Below are positions 7,504-17,534 of a stretch of DNA of 64,000 nt, piece by piece. The notes beneath the pieces were generated by a model. That model was not told the DNA's origin. It ran no database searches and saw only the letters and a program-made list of their open reading frames with translations. The stretch covers positions 248,001 through 312,000 of the forward strand of contig CANLVG010000004.1 of assembly GCA_947494565.1 (NCBI GenBank). Direction: 5' to 3'. A program made the translations under genes and the position numbers. The first letter of the stretch is position 1. Each line of letters opens with the position of its first letter. The DNA is from an uncultured Flavobacteriaceae bacterium (GTDB taxonomy: Bacteria > Bacteroidota > Bacteroidia > Flavobacteriales > Flavobacteriaceae).

Positions 7504-10500
7504 ATGAAAATGAAAAACATCTTTTTATTAATATCGTTTTTCTCGGTTCAGATTTTTGCCATTGCGCAAAGTACGATCACCGTCGCGGGTACCGTATCCG
7601 ATGCTGGTGGGCAACCCCTTCCCGGGGCGTCCGTCGTAATCAAAGGGACTACTACAGGAATCCAGACCGACTTTGATGGAAACTATTCCTTGAGCGATGC
7701 ACCTTCTGATGGCATACTCGTCGTCAGCTATCTTGGTTTTACCGCTGTCGAGATTCCGATAAACGGTCAAACGACCCTAGATGTGACTTTACAGGAAGAT
7801 GCGGAAGCGCTTGATGAGGTTGTCGTCATCGGTTATGGTGAAATGAAGTCGAAAGATCTGACCTCCGCCATTACGACTTTAAAGTCGGAAGAACTGTCCG
7901 CCACTCCAACGGGTCAAGCCGTCGCCGCGTTGCAGGGGAAGGTCGCCGGACTTCAGATCGTGAACGCTGGTGCGCCCGGTCAATCTCCAACGATAAGGGT
8001 GAGGGGTATTGGCTCGTATGACGACGAGGATGGAGATTCTGCTCCCCTCTTTGTTGTTGACGGTATGTTTTTTGACAATATCGATTTCTTGAATACGGCC
8101 GACATTGCTTCGGTGTCCGTATTGAAAGATGCCTCGGCAGCAGCCATCTATGGAGTTCGCGCAGCAAATGGGGTAGTGCTGATCGAGACCAAATCCGGAG
8201 CGTTGAACCAGAAAGCGCAGATAACATATGACGGATATTCTGGTTATCAGGTTGCCCAAAATGTACTCAAATTGGCGAACGCCGAACAGTTTGTGACCCT
8301 TGCCCTTGAATCAGGATCCGAACCCGATGCGCAGTTCATTGAGAACGCCATGCAGCGCTACGGTCGCAGTAGGATCAACCCAAATGTGCCGAATGTCAAT
8401 ACGGACTGGTACGACGAAATACTGCGTGTGGCGCCGATTCAAAACCATAGCTTGAATGTGACAGGAGGTAGCGAAAGCGCCACCTATGCCATCGGTGCCA
8501 ACTATTTTGAGCAGCAAGGACTACTCAAAATGAAGAATGAGTACCAACGCTTTAATTTGAGAGCGAGGGTCGACTTCAGAGTCAATGCCTGGCTCAAAAT
8601 CGGGGGTAATGCCATATTGAGCAACGCCCAGCGTTTCGACGCTGAAAATTCCGCTTGGCGAAGAGCTTATTTCGCGGTGCCGATCCTTCCTGTTCGCGAT
8701 GAAAGTTTGACCGATGACCCGGCAGTTTTTCCAACCAACTATGCAAATGCTCAAGATTTGGGATATCGCGGAGGGCAGAACCCCTTTCCGATTATGGACA
8801 ATAGCGAGTTGCGGTCGAAAATCCGGAATATTTTGGCCAATTTTTATGCGGAGATCGACCTCATTCCCCAGAAGTTGAAATTTAAGACCGCGTATAACCA
8901 CAATTTTGAGACGACCAATCGCCGTGAGGTGCGCCTTCCCTATTTTATTGGGAATAATTTTCAACGTGAAAATGCGGAGCTCTTAAAACGAACCGATGTT
9001 GTTTCCAATCAGATATGGGACAACACCCTGACTTATACCGAAACCTTCGGGAACCATAATCTGACCCTATTAGGAGGTACTTCCTTTCGTGACGAGGCCT
9101 TTGATAGATTGGAAGCCAAAGGGCTCAATTTTCCCTTATCGGGAGAAGAGGCCTATTTTCTAGATCAGGCCCAAACCATTGTAGAGGAAGATGTTCTCGA
9201 CGATGGGCGGCGTGAATTTGGCTTCTCTTATTTTGGAAGACTCTCTTACAACTATGCCAACCGCTATTTACTCTACGGCACCTTTCGGGCTGACGGCACC
9301 AATAAGTATCAAGAGAAATGGGGTTATTTCCCGACCGTTGGTCTTGGTTGGGTGGTGTCGGAAGAAAACTTTATGCAGAACAATGGCATTTTCGATTTCC
9401 TGAAACTTCGAGCCAGTTGGGGAGAATTAGGGAACGATAAAATCGATTCCAGCTCAGGTTCCATTACATCTGAAGTAGTAACCACGGCTTTGGGCGATAC
9501 CATGTTCAGCGGTGTAAATACTGATAGTGACTTTACTGCCTTGCGCTGGGAAGTTACCGAAGAAGTAAATGGAGGGCTTTCGGCACGATTGCTCAACAAT
9601 AACCTGTCACTGGAGGCTGACTATTATGTTAGGGAAACCAATAATGCAGTGATTCCGGTATTGCGGGCCTTGATTCCCGGATCCACACGCCAGAACATCG
9701 GGAAGATTCGAAATTCCGGATTTGAACTGGCGCTCAGTTGGAATAAAAGGGTGTCCGATGATTTTAGCTATTCGCTGGGGGCCAACTTTTCAACCTTGGA
9801 AAACGAGGTACTCGATTTAGGAGGCCAGCCCCATTTAGATGCCGGTAGCGCCGAATTTCGCCAACGTTCGATTGTAGGGGAGCCCATTTTCGCCTTCTAC
9901 GGAAGGGAAATTGCCGGGGTATATCAAAATGATGCCGAGATCCAGGCCGACCCCGTGGCCGTGGCTAATGATTTGGCGCCGGGCGACCTTAAGTTTAGGG
10001 ATATCAATGGCGATGGCGATATTACCGATGATGATAGAACCGTACTAGGGTCTTTTTTACCCTCCTATAATTATGGTTTTAATCTTGGTTTCAATTACAA
10101 GGGATGGGATTTTAACGCTACAGGACTAGGCCAAGGGGGCAATAAGATCTTGAATAGAAAAAGGGGAGAGGTCATCTTTACCAATGATACGAACTGGGAC
10201 CGTGATTTTGCCCTGAATCGATGGCATGGTGAAGGCACCTCCAATGCATACCCCTCCTCTGCCGGTATCCGTAAAGGATGGAACCAACGTCTCAGTGATT
10301 TCTTTGTCGAAGATGGTGACTTTTTTAGAATACAGAACATCACCTTGGGCTATACGATCAATAAGAAAGGAGATATGAAGGGCATTCCACAGACGCGCAT
10401 CTATATCACTGCCGAAAAGCCCTTGACACTGTTCAAGTACAACGGATTCAACCCTGAAGTAGCCAATGGTGTTGATAACGAAACCTATCCGATACCTGCG

Positions 10501-10533
10501 GTATATACGATGGGTGTGAATATTAAAATTTAA
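7504..10533 (+). CDS. SusC/RagA-type TonB-dependent outer membrane glycan transporter
   Basis: The outer membrane barrel that imports glycan fragments together with the SusD lipoprotein encoded next. It has 1009 residues, normal for SusC. Order: signal peptide (cleavage after IFAIAQ, residue 22), a carboxypeptidase-like domain at about 24-105 (TVSDAGGQPLPGASVVIKGT), a TonB-box-like stretch DEVVVIGYGE near 104, the plug domain at about 115-230 with the SusC signature SVLKDASAAAIYGVRAANGV, then the barrel, ending in an aromatic/hydrophobic strand (YTMGVNIKI). The start at 7504 gives MKMKN, and the ATG at 7510 would serve as well. It lies 208 bp after the regulator and 11 bp before susD. TonB energy could come from the TonB protein at 58478-59200 or from others outside the window. 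Confidence 0.97.
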   Translation: MKMKNIFLLISFFSVQIFAIAQSTITVAGTVSDAGGQPLPGASVVIKGTTTGIQTDFDGNYSLSDAPSDGILVVSYLGFTAVEIPINGQTTLDVTLQEDAEALDEVVVIGYGEMKSKDLTSAITTLKSEELSATPTGQAVAALQGKVAGLQIVNAGAPGQSPTIRVRGIGSYDDEDGDSAPLFVVDGMFFDNIDFLNTADIASVSVLKDASAAAIYGVRAANGVVLIETKSGALNQKAQITYDGYSGYQVAQNVLKLANAEQFVTLALESGSEPDAQFIENAMQRYGRSRINPNVPNVNTDWYDEILRVAPIQNHSLNVTGGSESATYAIGANYFEQQGLLKMKNEYQRFNLRARVDFRVNAWLKIGGNAILSNAQRFDAENSAWRRAYFAVPILPVRDESLTDDPAVFPTNYANAQDLGYRGGQNPFPIMDNSELRSKIRNILANFYAEIDLIPQKLKFKTAYNHNFETTNRREVRLPYFIGNNFQRENAELLKRTDVVSNQIWDNTLTYTETFGNHNLTLLGGTSFRDEAFDRLEAKGLNFPLSGEEAYFLDQAQTIVEEDVLDDGRREFGFSYFGRLSYNYANRYLLYGTFRADGTNKYQEKWGYFPTVGLGWVVSEENFMQNNGIFDFLKLRASWGELGNDKIDSSSGSITSEVVTTALGDTMFSGVNTDSDFTALRWEVTEEVNGGLSARLLNNNLSLEADYYVRETNNAVIPVLRALIPGSTRQNIGKIRNSGFELALSWNKRVSDDFSYSLGANFSTLENEVLDLGGQPHLDAGSAEFRQRSIVGEPIFAFYGREIAGVYQNDAEIQADPVAVANDLAPGDLKFRDINGDGDITDDDRTVLGSFLPSYNYGFNLGFNYKGWDFNATGLGQGGNKILNRKRGEVIFTNDTNWDRDFALNRWHGEGTSNAYPSSAGIRKGWNQRLSDFFVEDGDFFRIQNITLGYTINKKGDMKGIPQTRIYITAEKPLTLFKYNGFNPEVANGVDNETYPIPAVYTMGVNIKI

Positions 10534-10544
10534 AAAAAAGAAAA

Positions 10545-12083
10545 ATGCAACTGCTAAAGAACACGATTATTCCAAAGGTGATGGCCTTGTCCGTAGTGAT
10601 GACAATAGCATGCACCGACAAACTTGATGAACCACAATTGAACAACAACTTTGCAGGGGGTACTGATTTTACCGATACATCTGGCATGCAATTATCCGTT
10701 GTAGGGGTTTATGAGGCCTTTCATTCCCGTGGATGGGAACAACCGCTACTGATTTCGGTGCGTGGGGATGATGTAAATTCAGGAGGTCTTGGGGATCAGC
10801 CAGACTTCATGGAAACGGATCTTTTCAACTACAACAAAGACTATTGGATGTACAATTCCCTTTGGGAAAACATCTATGTCGATATCATCTCGGCCCATAC
10901 CGCTATGGAACAGATCGCAAGGTTTCAAGAATTTGCCGATGATGCGGGTATAGGGCAGGGAGCGCAATATATCGCAGAGATAAAGGTACTTCGCGCGGCC
11001 ATGCTGTTCCAAATTGCACAGGTTTGGGGCGATGTGTTCATACCTGAAAGTTCGGACACCAATGAACTGTTGGAGGTAGACGTGCTACCGACGAGGAGCG
11101 AAGTGATGCAACACATTTCCGACCAGATGGATACGGTCATAGGGCTATTGCCCGATATGCGGCCTAACGAACGAACAGACCTGCCCGGGGGTGTTACAAA
11201 ATATACGGCACTGGCCATCAAGGCCCTGGCCAATCAAGAGTTGAAGAATTATCAGGTGGTAGCCGACGCGGCGGGCCAAATCGTAAATTCGGGTAAGTTC
11301 AGTCTGTTTCCCGACTTTTATGAATTGTTCAAAACACCGGGAAAATTGAGCGATGAGAATATTCTCGATTTGCAATATTCCGATTTCGGACAGGGGGAAG
11401 GCGATCGTTCCGCACATCTCTATGCACCCTATGGTCCACAAGGTTGGACACCCGCAGTCGAAGGGGCCGCTAGTGGTTGGGGGTTTTATGAGCCCAGTTT
11501 GAAATTCATAAAATTCATGTTGGATCGTGGCGAGACGGTACGTTTAGAAACCAGTGTACTCTTTACCGACCGAGGGATTGCGGAACTTCAGACCGACCCG
11601 GCTTACGCGACCTTACCGGCTTTCGTTTCAAACACCACCCGCGACGGTGATGTCATCAACGACTATGCACGAGCCCTATTTGCCAGTGGAAAGCATTACC
11701 TACCGTCGAATCAACTGATTCCGGGCAGAACCGCCTATGGTAGTAACAAGAACTACAACCTTCTACGATACGGGGAAATTCTATTAATGTACGCAGAAGC
11801 CTTGTTGCAGGGTGCCTCAGCTTCAGGAATGACCGCTGACGAGGCCGTCAATTTGGTGCGGGCAAGAGCGGGAATGCCAGCCTTGTCAGGAGTTACCTTG
11901 AATCAAGTAATCGATGAGAAGTTTGCCGAACTGGGTATGGAATGGGGCAAACGGTACTATGACATGGTACGTTTAGGTCGGTTAGATGAACTCAGTTATG
12001 ATGGAAGAACCTTTTCCGAAGCTGATAGCTTCTTGCCCTATCCCCAAAGTCAAGTAGACCAATTTCCGATTTTGGAGAATTAA
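10545..12083 (+). CDS. SusD/RagB-type surface glycan-binding lipoprotein
   Basis: The lid subunit of the SusCD complex, a 512-residue lipoprotein with lipobox TIAC (Cys23) in its signal peptide. SusD features are the N-terminal ELDEP-like segment after the cysteine (DKLDEPQLNNNF), TPR-like helices with EIKVLRAAMLFQIAQVWGDV (the typical RAxxYFxLxxxxGDVP equivalent), and a C-terminal half with YNLLRYGEILLMYAEALLQ, which matches the signature RYAEvLLmyAEA. It ends in the usual xYPIPxxE-like form, here LPYPQSQVDQFPILEN. It starts 11 bp after susC and is followed after 22 bp by the LamG lipoprotein gene, so one transcript is expected. Substrate specificity cannot be read from SusD sequence. Confidence 0.96.
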   Translation: MQLLKNTIIPKVMALSVVMTIACTDKLDEPQLNNNFAGGTDFTDTSGMQLSVVGVYEAFHSRGWEQPLLISVRGDDVNSGGLGDQPDFMETDLFNYNKDYWMYNSLWENIYVDIISAHTAMEQIARFQEFADDAGIGQGAQYIAEIKVLRAAMLFQIAQVWGDVFIPESSDTNELLEVDVLPTRSEVMQHISDQMDTVIGLLPDMRPNERTDLPGGVTKYTALAIKALANQELKNYQVVADAAGQIVNSGKFSLFPDFYELFKTPGKLSDENILDLQYSDFGQGEGDRSAHLYAPYGPQGWTPAVEGAASGWGFYEPSLKFIKFMLDRGETVRLETSVLFTDRGIAELQTDPAYATLPAFVSNTTRDGDVINDYARALFASGKHYLPSNQLIPGRTAYGSNKNYNLLRYGEILLMYAEALLQGASASGMTADEAVNLVRARAGMPALSGVTLNQVIDEKFAELGMEWGKRYYDMVRLGRLDELSYDGRTFSEADSFLPYPQSQVDQFPILEN

Positions 12084-12105
12084 GAAAACCACTAAATAGC
12101 AACAG

Positions 12106-14487
12106 ATGAAAAACATAAAATACATACTCACCAGTTTGGTCGCGGTTGCCCTTTTCTATGGATGTGAGCAAGGAATCGACCCTATAACCGAGGTAGCGCC
12201 CCCAGCGGATGCGACCGCTCCGCAGATTGTCGTAAATAAACCCACCGAAGGCCTGGTAGTCAAGGTTTTCGAGGATATTACCTCCTTGGATATCGATTTG
12301 GAAGTTACCGATGACGTTGAAATCGCTAGCATTATGGTCCTTCTTGATGGGGCTCAAATTGCTACGTTTAATGATTTTAAGGATTACCGTAGGGCCTTGC
12401 AGGAATTCAGTTATGATCGACTGGCCAATGGAGAGCATACCCTGACAGTGACTGCCACTGATATCGAAGGTAAGACGACCACGGTTGAAGTCAACCTCTC
12501 CAAAGAACCACCATATGTCTCGATGTTCGAAGGAGAATCTTTTTTTATGCCTTTCGATGGGGATTATCGCGATCAAATCGGATTTGAACAGGCCACTGAG
12601 ATTGGTACACCGGGATTCAACAGTCCTGGCTTCGCTGGCCTGAGTTCATATAAAGGCGCCACCGACACTCACCTCACATTTCCGGCAGAAGGATTGTTGA
12701 GTGACGAATTCAGTGCTGCGTTTTGGTACAAGGTCAATGCCGACCCGGGCCGGGCCGGTATTCTGGTCGTTGGCGATAATGCCGATGATCGCTTTCAAGG
12801 GTTTCGTTTGTTCCGGGAAGGAAACGAAGAGGAACAACGCATCAAACTCAACGTGGGCGTAGGAACGGGCGAAAGTTGGAACGACGGGGGCGTTATCGAT
12901 GTGGCAGCAGGAGAATGGGTACACGTCGCCTTCACCATTTCACAGGATAAAAGCGTAATTTACTTCAACGGAAACCAGGTCAACATGGCCGATATGGCAG
13001 GCCCCATTGATTGGTCAGGTTGTACCGGGTTTACCATAGGCTCTGGGGGTGAGACCTTCAGTTATTGGAATCATCTATCCGATAGTAGCGATATGGACGA
13101 ACTGCGTTTTTTCGATCGGGCACTCACCCAGACTGAAATTCAGATTATGTTGAGTTCGTTTAATCCGTATACCCCACAATTTGATGGCGAATCGTTTTAT
13201 ATGCCATTTGAAGGAGGCTATGTGAACCTTGTGGGAAGCACCGCCGCAACCACTGTGGGATCACCTGAAATTACCGATCAGGCCTTTGACGGGTCAGGGG
13301 CTTATTTGGGCGCTACGGACGCTTATATAACTCATCCTGCCGCTGGTTTTTTAAGCAATCAATTCAGTGCTACGATGTGGTATAAGGTGAATCCCGATCC
13401 TGATAGAGCCGGTATTCTGGTCGTTGGCGATGATGCCGATGATCGTTTTCAGGGGTTTCGTCTCTTTCGGGAAGGGAATGCCGACGAACAGCGTATCAAA
13501 CTTAATGTCGGAACAGGTAGCGGCGAGAGTTGGAACGATGGTGATGTCATTACCGTCGCTGACGGCGAATGGGTTCATATTGCTATGACCATCTCCGACA
13601 CCAAAAACAAAATCTATTTGAACGGGGTGGAGGTACGCGCATCCGATATGGCTGCACCTGTTGATTGGACGGGTTGCGAGCTGTTCACCATCGGGTCAGG
13701 TGGCCCCACCTTTGATTATTGGAACCACTTATCAGATTTTAGCAGTTTGGATGAACTCCGGTTTTTTAACAAAGAACTGTCGGCCGAAGAAGTGGCGGCC
13801 GTAGCAGGCGGTGAATTCACACCAAAGAATTTTGGCTCCACCTTATACATGCCTTTCGATGGCTCGAACACCGAAGTAAATAAAAATATCGAACCGACCG
13901 TTGTTGGAATCCCTGGATTTGCGGGGGACAGCCAGGTGGGCTCGGACGCCTATACCGGCGCTGCCGATTCGTACCTCACCTTCCCCATCGATGGTCTGTT
14001 CAGCAATCAGTTTAGTGGGGCATTTTGGTACAAGGTCAATGCTGACCCCGACCGTGCAGGGATTCTTGTGGTGTCTCCGCCTATGAACGGCACCGATAAT
14101 GATCTTTCTGCCGGCTTTCGACTAATACGGGAAGGAAATGCCGATGAGCAGCGCATCAAATTGCACTTGGGTACCGATGGGGGTAATGTATGGAACGATG
14201 GTGAGGTCATTGATGTTTCCGCGGGTGAATGGATCCATATTGCCTTTACCGTTTCCGATACCGCTACACAGATTTACTTTAATGGGGAACCTGTCGCCAA
14301 TAGGGGTGATATGAGTGGGAAACTCATCAGTTGGGCCAATTGTGAGATACTATCTATAGGTTCTGGAGCACCCAATTTTATTGGGTGGAACCACTTATCG
14401 GATTTGAGTTATATTGATGACCTCTATCTTTTCGACCGGACATTGACGCAAGAAGAAATTCAAGAGTTGCGTGATTCGGGATTATAA
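12106..14487 (+). CDS. Lipoprotein with Ig-like domain and three tandem LamG domains
   Basis: A 793-residue lipoprotein (lipobox FYGC, Cys20) in the position where many utilisation loci encode surface glycan-binding proteins (SusE/F-like). After a linker there is an Ig-like or cadherin-like domain at about 40-135 (DDVEIASIMVLLDGAQIATF), then three concanavalin A-like/LamG domains at about 138-350, 355-570 and 573-793. The three repeats share FWYKVNADPxRAGILVV, DRFQGFRLFREGNxxEQRIK, ESWNDG, GEWVHxAFTIS, IYFNG and WNHLSDxSxxDELRFFD, so they arose by internal duplication. Repeats one and two are the closest. LamG domains bind carbohydrate or calcium, and several copies suggest avidity for a long polymer. 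It lies between susD and the hydrolase gene with short gaps. No enzyme motif was seen. Confidence 0.88.
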   Translation: MKNIKYILTSLVAVALFYGCEQGIDPITEVAPPADATAPQIVVNKPTEGLVVKVFEDITSLDIDLEVTDDVEIASIMVLLDGAQIATFNDFKDYRRALQEFSYDRLANGEHTLTVTATDIEGKTTTVEVNLSKEPPYVSMFEGESFFMPFDGDYRDQIGFEQATEIGTPGFNSPGFAGLSSYKGATDTHLTFPAEGLLSDEFSAAFWYKVNADPGRAGILVVGDNADDRFQGFRLFREGNEEEQRIKLNVGVGTGESWNDGGVIDVAAGEWVHVAFTISQDKSVIYFNGNQVNMADMAGPIDWSGCTGFTIGSGGETFSYWNHLSDSSDMDELRFFDRALTQTEIQIMLSSFNPYTPQFDGESFYMPFEGGYVNLVGSTAATTVGSPEITDQAFDGSGAYLGATDAYITHPAAGFLSNQFSATMWYKVNPDPDRAGILVVGDDADDRFQGFRLFREGNADEQRIKLNVGTGSGESWNDGDVITVADGEWVHIAMTISDTKNKIYLNGVEVRASDMAAPVDWTGCELFTIGSGGPTFDYWNHLSDFSSLDELRFFNKELSAEEVAAVAGGEFTPKNFGSTLYMPFDGSNTEVNKNIEPTVVGIPGFAGDSQVGSDAYTGAADSYLTFPIDGLFSNQFSGAFWYKVNADPDRAGILVVSPPMNGTDNDLSAGFRLIREGNADEQRIKLHLGTDGGNVWNDGEVIDVSAGEWIHIAFTVSDTATQIYFNGEPVANRGDMSGKLISWANCEILSIGSGAPNFIGWNHLSDLSYIDDLYLFDRTLTQEEIQELRDSGL

Positions 14488-14512
14488 ATACTTTTTTTCA
14501 AGTTGTTTTTTT

Positions 14513-15871
14513 ATGAAGTTAGTTTTGATTCAGGTTTTAGTCGTCATTGCATTCCATTTGATTGGATGCAATGGCTCTAAAGCCACCGAGATTGAAAAAG
14601 AGAATGGGAATGGTGATGTTCCTCAACTGACCGACACAGAACTGTTGGATCGTGTACAGCGTCAGACGTTCGAATATTTTTGGGATGGGGCCGAACCAAT
14701 TTCGGGCTTGGCCCGAGAGCGTATTCATTTAGACAATATATATCCCGCCCATGACAAGGACATCATCACCATCGGAGGATCAGGGTTCGGACTCATGGCT
14801 ATTTTGGTAGGTGTTGAACGGAATTTTATCACACGTGAACAGGCTTTGGAGCGACTGGAACGGGCCGTTGAGTTTTTGGAGAATGCCGACCGTTTTCACG
14901 GGGCATGGCCGCACTGGCTAATGCCTTCGGGTAGTGTGACTCCTTTCAGTGCCAAAGATAACGGAGGTGATCTGGTAGAAACTGCCTTTTTGGTTCAAGG
15001 TCTTTTGACCGTAAAGGAATATTTTAAAGAGGGTAGCGAGAGGGAAAAACAACTGGCTGATAAAATTCAACGGCTCTGGGAAGCCGTAGAATGGGATTGG
15101 TATACCAAAAATGGCGAAAACGTCTTGTATTGGCACTGGTCGCCCAATTATGCTTGGGATATGAACTTTCCCGTCGGAGGATATAATGAGGCATTGATTA
15201 TGTATGTTTTGGCAGCTGCCTCGCCTACACATCCCGTAACGAAGGCGGTGTACGAAAAAGGATGGGCTCGAAACGGAGGGATTACCAATGACACCGAATT
15301 TTACGGTTTACGAACGGAACTCGATCATTACGAACACGACAATTCCCCCGTAGGCCCGCTTTTCTGGGCGCACTATTCCTATTTGGGACTTAATCCCAAG
15401 GGATTATCCGATCAATATGCGGATTATTGGAAATTGAATACTGCCCATGCGCTAATACACTACCGCTATTGTGTCGACAATCCGAATAATTTTGAGGGAT
15501 ATGGGGAAGATTGTTGGGGACTTACCTCGAGCTATTCCGTCAAAGGGTATTCGGCACATCGGCCCGATGAGGATTTAGGAGTCATCTCGCCAACTGCAGC
15601 ACTATCATCCATGCCATATACGCCAGATCAGAGCATGCGTTTTTTAAGATATATGTATGAGGAACAAGATTCCCTTATTGGGAAATATGGCCCATATGAT
15701 GCTTTTAGCCTAGAAGAAAATTGGTATTTACCCCGATACCTCGCCATTGACCAAGGCCCGATTCCCGTGATGATCGAAAACCATAGAAGCGGTCTTTTCT
15801 GGAACCTATTTATGAAAAACGAAGAAGTGCGGGCGGGGTTGGACAAACTTGGCTTCCAATATGCAGATTGA
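14513..15871 (+). CDS. Glycoside hydrolase lipoprotein of the PF10091 'glucoamylase' family (GH144-type)
   Basis: A 452-residue hydrolase in the family often named glucoamylase (PF10091). The characterised relatives are GH144 endo-beta-1,2-glucanases, but family members vary, so the bond is not certain. Visible family features are the opening helix LLDRVQRQTFEYFWDGAEPISGL, quoted in part, the glycine-rich IGGSGFGLMAILVGVER, the stretch FHGAWPHWLMPSGSV, and the (alpha/alpha)6-barrel elements DLVETAFLVQGLL, NYAWDMNFPVGGYNEALI and ENHRSGLFWNLFM. The preferred start is the ATG at 14513, which gives a clean lipoprotein signal with lipobox LIGC (Cys19). The GTG at 14471 would overlap the upstream gene and add a poor leader. 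The end overlaps the sulfatase start, so the two are coupled. Confidence 0.86.
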   Translation: MKLVLIQVLVVIAFHLIGCNGSKATEIEKENGNGDVPQLTDTELLDRVQRQTFEYFWDGAEPISGLARERIHLDNIYPAHDKDIITIGGSGFGLMAILVGVERNFITREQALERLERAVEFLENADRFHGAWPHWLMPSGSVTPFSAKDNGGDLVETAFLVQGLLTVKEYFKEGSEREKQLADKIQRLWEAVEWDWYTKNGENVLYWHWSPNYAWDMNFPVGGYNEALIMYVLAAASPTHPVTKAVYEKGWARNGGITNDTEFYGLRTELDHYEHDNSPVGPLFWAHYSYLGLNPKGLSDQYADYWKLNTAHALIHYRYCVDNPNNFEGYGEDCWGLTSSYSVKGYSAHRPDEDLGVISPTAALSSMPYTPDQSMRFLRYMYEEQDSLIGKYGPYDAFSLEENWYLPRYLAIDQGPIPVMIENHRSGLFWNLFMKNEEVRAGLDKLGFQYAD

Positions 15872-17507
15872 TAAGATAGCCTACTTTTTAGTACTGATTT
15901 TTTTATGTTCGAACTGTAAAGAATCGATAAGACCTCTTCCTAAAGATGAAATAGCAGGAGTAAGGCCGAACATCATCTTTATCATGGCAGATGATCATGC
16001 CGTACAGGCCATAAGTGCCTATGGACATCCGTTGAGCCAGTTAGCACCTACTCCGAATATCGATCGTATCGCAAAAAATGGTGCGCTATTTACCAAAAGT
16101 TTCTGCACCAATTCGATCTGCGGTCCGAGTCGGGCCGTGATACTAACGGGAAAACACAGCCATATCAACGGGTTCCGACAAAATGGGGACCATTTTGATG
16201 GTAACCAACCCACCTTACCCAAATTATTGGGTAAGGAAGGATACCGCACCGCAGTTATCGGAAAATGGCATTTGCATGGAGAACCCCAGGGTTTTGATCA
16301 TTGGAATATATTGAATGATCAAGGAAATTACTACAATCCTGAGTTCATCCATGGAAAGGACACAACCGTGGTAGAAGGATATGCTACCGATTTGATTACC
16401 GATTTTTCGCTCGACTGGATCAAGAAGAATTCGAAAAACGAAAGTCCATTTTTCTTGATGGTACATCATAAGGCTCCACACCGCAATTGGATGCCTGCCT
16501 TACGCCATATGAACAAGTATGACTCGATCAGGTTTCCCCTACCGGAGAGCTATTTTGATGCACATTTAGGGAAGCGTGCTGCACAGCAACAACAGCAAAC
16601 AATTTATAGGGATATGTATGAAGGGCATGACCTCAAGATGACCGAATCTTACCGAAAGCCCAAATTAGCGCATAATCCTTGGACCAACGATTTTGACCGA
16701 ATGACCCCTGAACAGAGGCGAAAATGGGATGCGGCTTACGCCGTAAAAAATGATAGCTTTCATGCGGCCAAATTGTCGGGGAAGGCATTGGCCGAATGGA
16801 AAGGCCAACGCTATTTACAAGAATATTTGAGTACTGTTGCTGCGGTGGACGAAGGGGTAGGGCGTCTCTTGGATTATCTAGAAGAGTCGGGTTTAGAGGA
16901 GAATACTTTGGTGGTCTACACCTCGGATCAAGGTTTTTATCTGGGAGAAAATGGTTTTTTTGACAAACGGTTTATGTATGAGGAATCGTTTCGAATGCCT
17001 TTATTGATGCAGCTCCCCGGTAGGGTTCAAAAAGGATCCAAAATTGATGCATTGGTACAAAATTTAGATTTCGCCCCTACTTTTTTAGACGTAGCGAACG
17101 CTTCCGAAGCTTCGGCTATGATGCAGGGCGATTCATTCCTTGACCTGCTGGATAAGGGGGGTGGCACTATGAACAATAGAAATGTAATTTATTATCACTA
17201 CTACGACTATCCCGCATTTCACATGGTAAAAAAACATTATGGTATTCGAACAGATCGCTACAAATTAATGCACTTCTATGACGATATCGATACTTGGGAA
17301 TTCTATGACCTCAAGACCGATCCAAATGAGGAACACAATGCTATCGAAGACAAGCAATATGCCACGGTCATTCGGAAAATGCACCGGACCTTAGATTCCG
17401 TACAACAGCATTATAAAGTCACCGAAGTCGAATTTAAAAAGGCTTCGCCAAAGCAAATCGAAAAAGCGCATCGTGATTTTAAGCGTTTAAGGGGGCAATC
17501 CGATTAA
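15861..17507 (+). CDS. Formylglycine-dependent sulfatase, S1 family, lipoprotein
   Basis: A type I sulfatase that removes sulfate esters from glycans in the periplasm or at the surface. The metal-binding start is NIIFIMADDHAV. The maturation motif CGPSR (Cys87, followed by AVILTG) fits C-x-P-S-R-x-x-x-[LI]-T-G, so the cysteine is converted to formylglycine by an enzyme encoded elsewhere. Other conserved parts are GKWHLHG, HHKAPH, the late calcium site YTSDQGFYLGENGFFDKR and the segment FRMPLLMQLPG, which together resemble N-acetylglucosamine-6-sulfatase/heparan-type S1 subfamilies. This subfamily guess is tentative. The start is ATG 15861 with lipobox CSNC (Cys19). The TTG at 15849 only adds three residues. 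It overlaps the hydrolase gene by 11 bp and closes the locus. Confidence 0.92.
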   Translation: MQIDKIAYFLVLIFLCSNCKESIRPLPKDEIAGVRPNIIFIMADDHAVQAISAYGHPLSQLAPTPNIDRIAKNGALFTKSFCTNSICGPSRAVILTGKHSHINGFRQNGDHFDGNQPTLPKLLGKEGYRTAVIGKWHLHGEPQGFDHWNILNDQGNYYNPEFIHGKDTTVVEGYATDLITDFSLDWIKKNSKNESPFFLMVHHKAPHRNWMPALRHMNKYDSIRFPLPESYFDAHLGKRAAQQQQQTIYRDMYEGHDLKMTESYRKPKLAHNPWTNDFDRMTPEQRRKWDAAYAVKNDSFHAAKLSGKALAEWKGQRYLQEYLSTVAAVDEGVGRLLDYLEESGLEENTLVVYTSDQGFYLGENGFFDKRFMYEESFRMPLLMQLPGRVQKGSKIDALVQNLDFAPTFLDVANASEASAMMQGDSFLDLLDKGGGTMNNRNVIYYHYYDYPAFHMVKKHYGIRTDRYKLMHFYDDIDTWEFYDLKTDPNEEHNAIEDKQYATVIRKMHRTLDSVQQHYKVTEVEFKKASPKQIEKAHRDFKRLRGQSD

Positions 17508-17534
17508 GAAAAGGCATGAAGCGCTAGTGACGGT

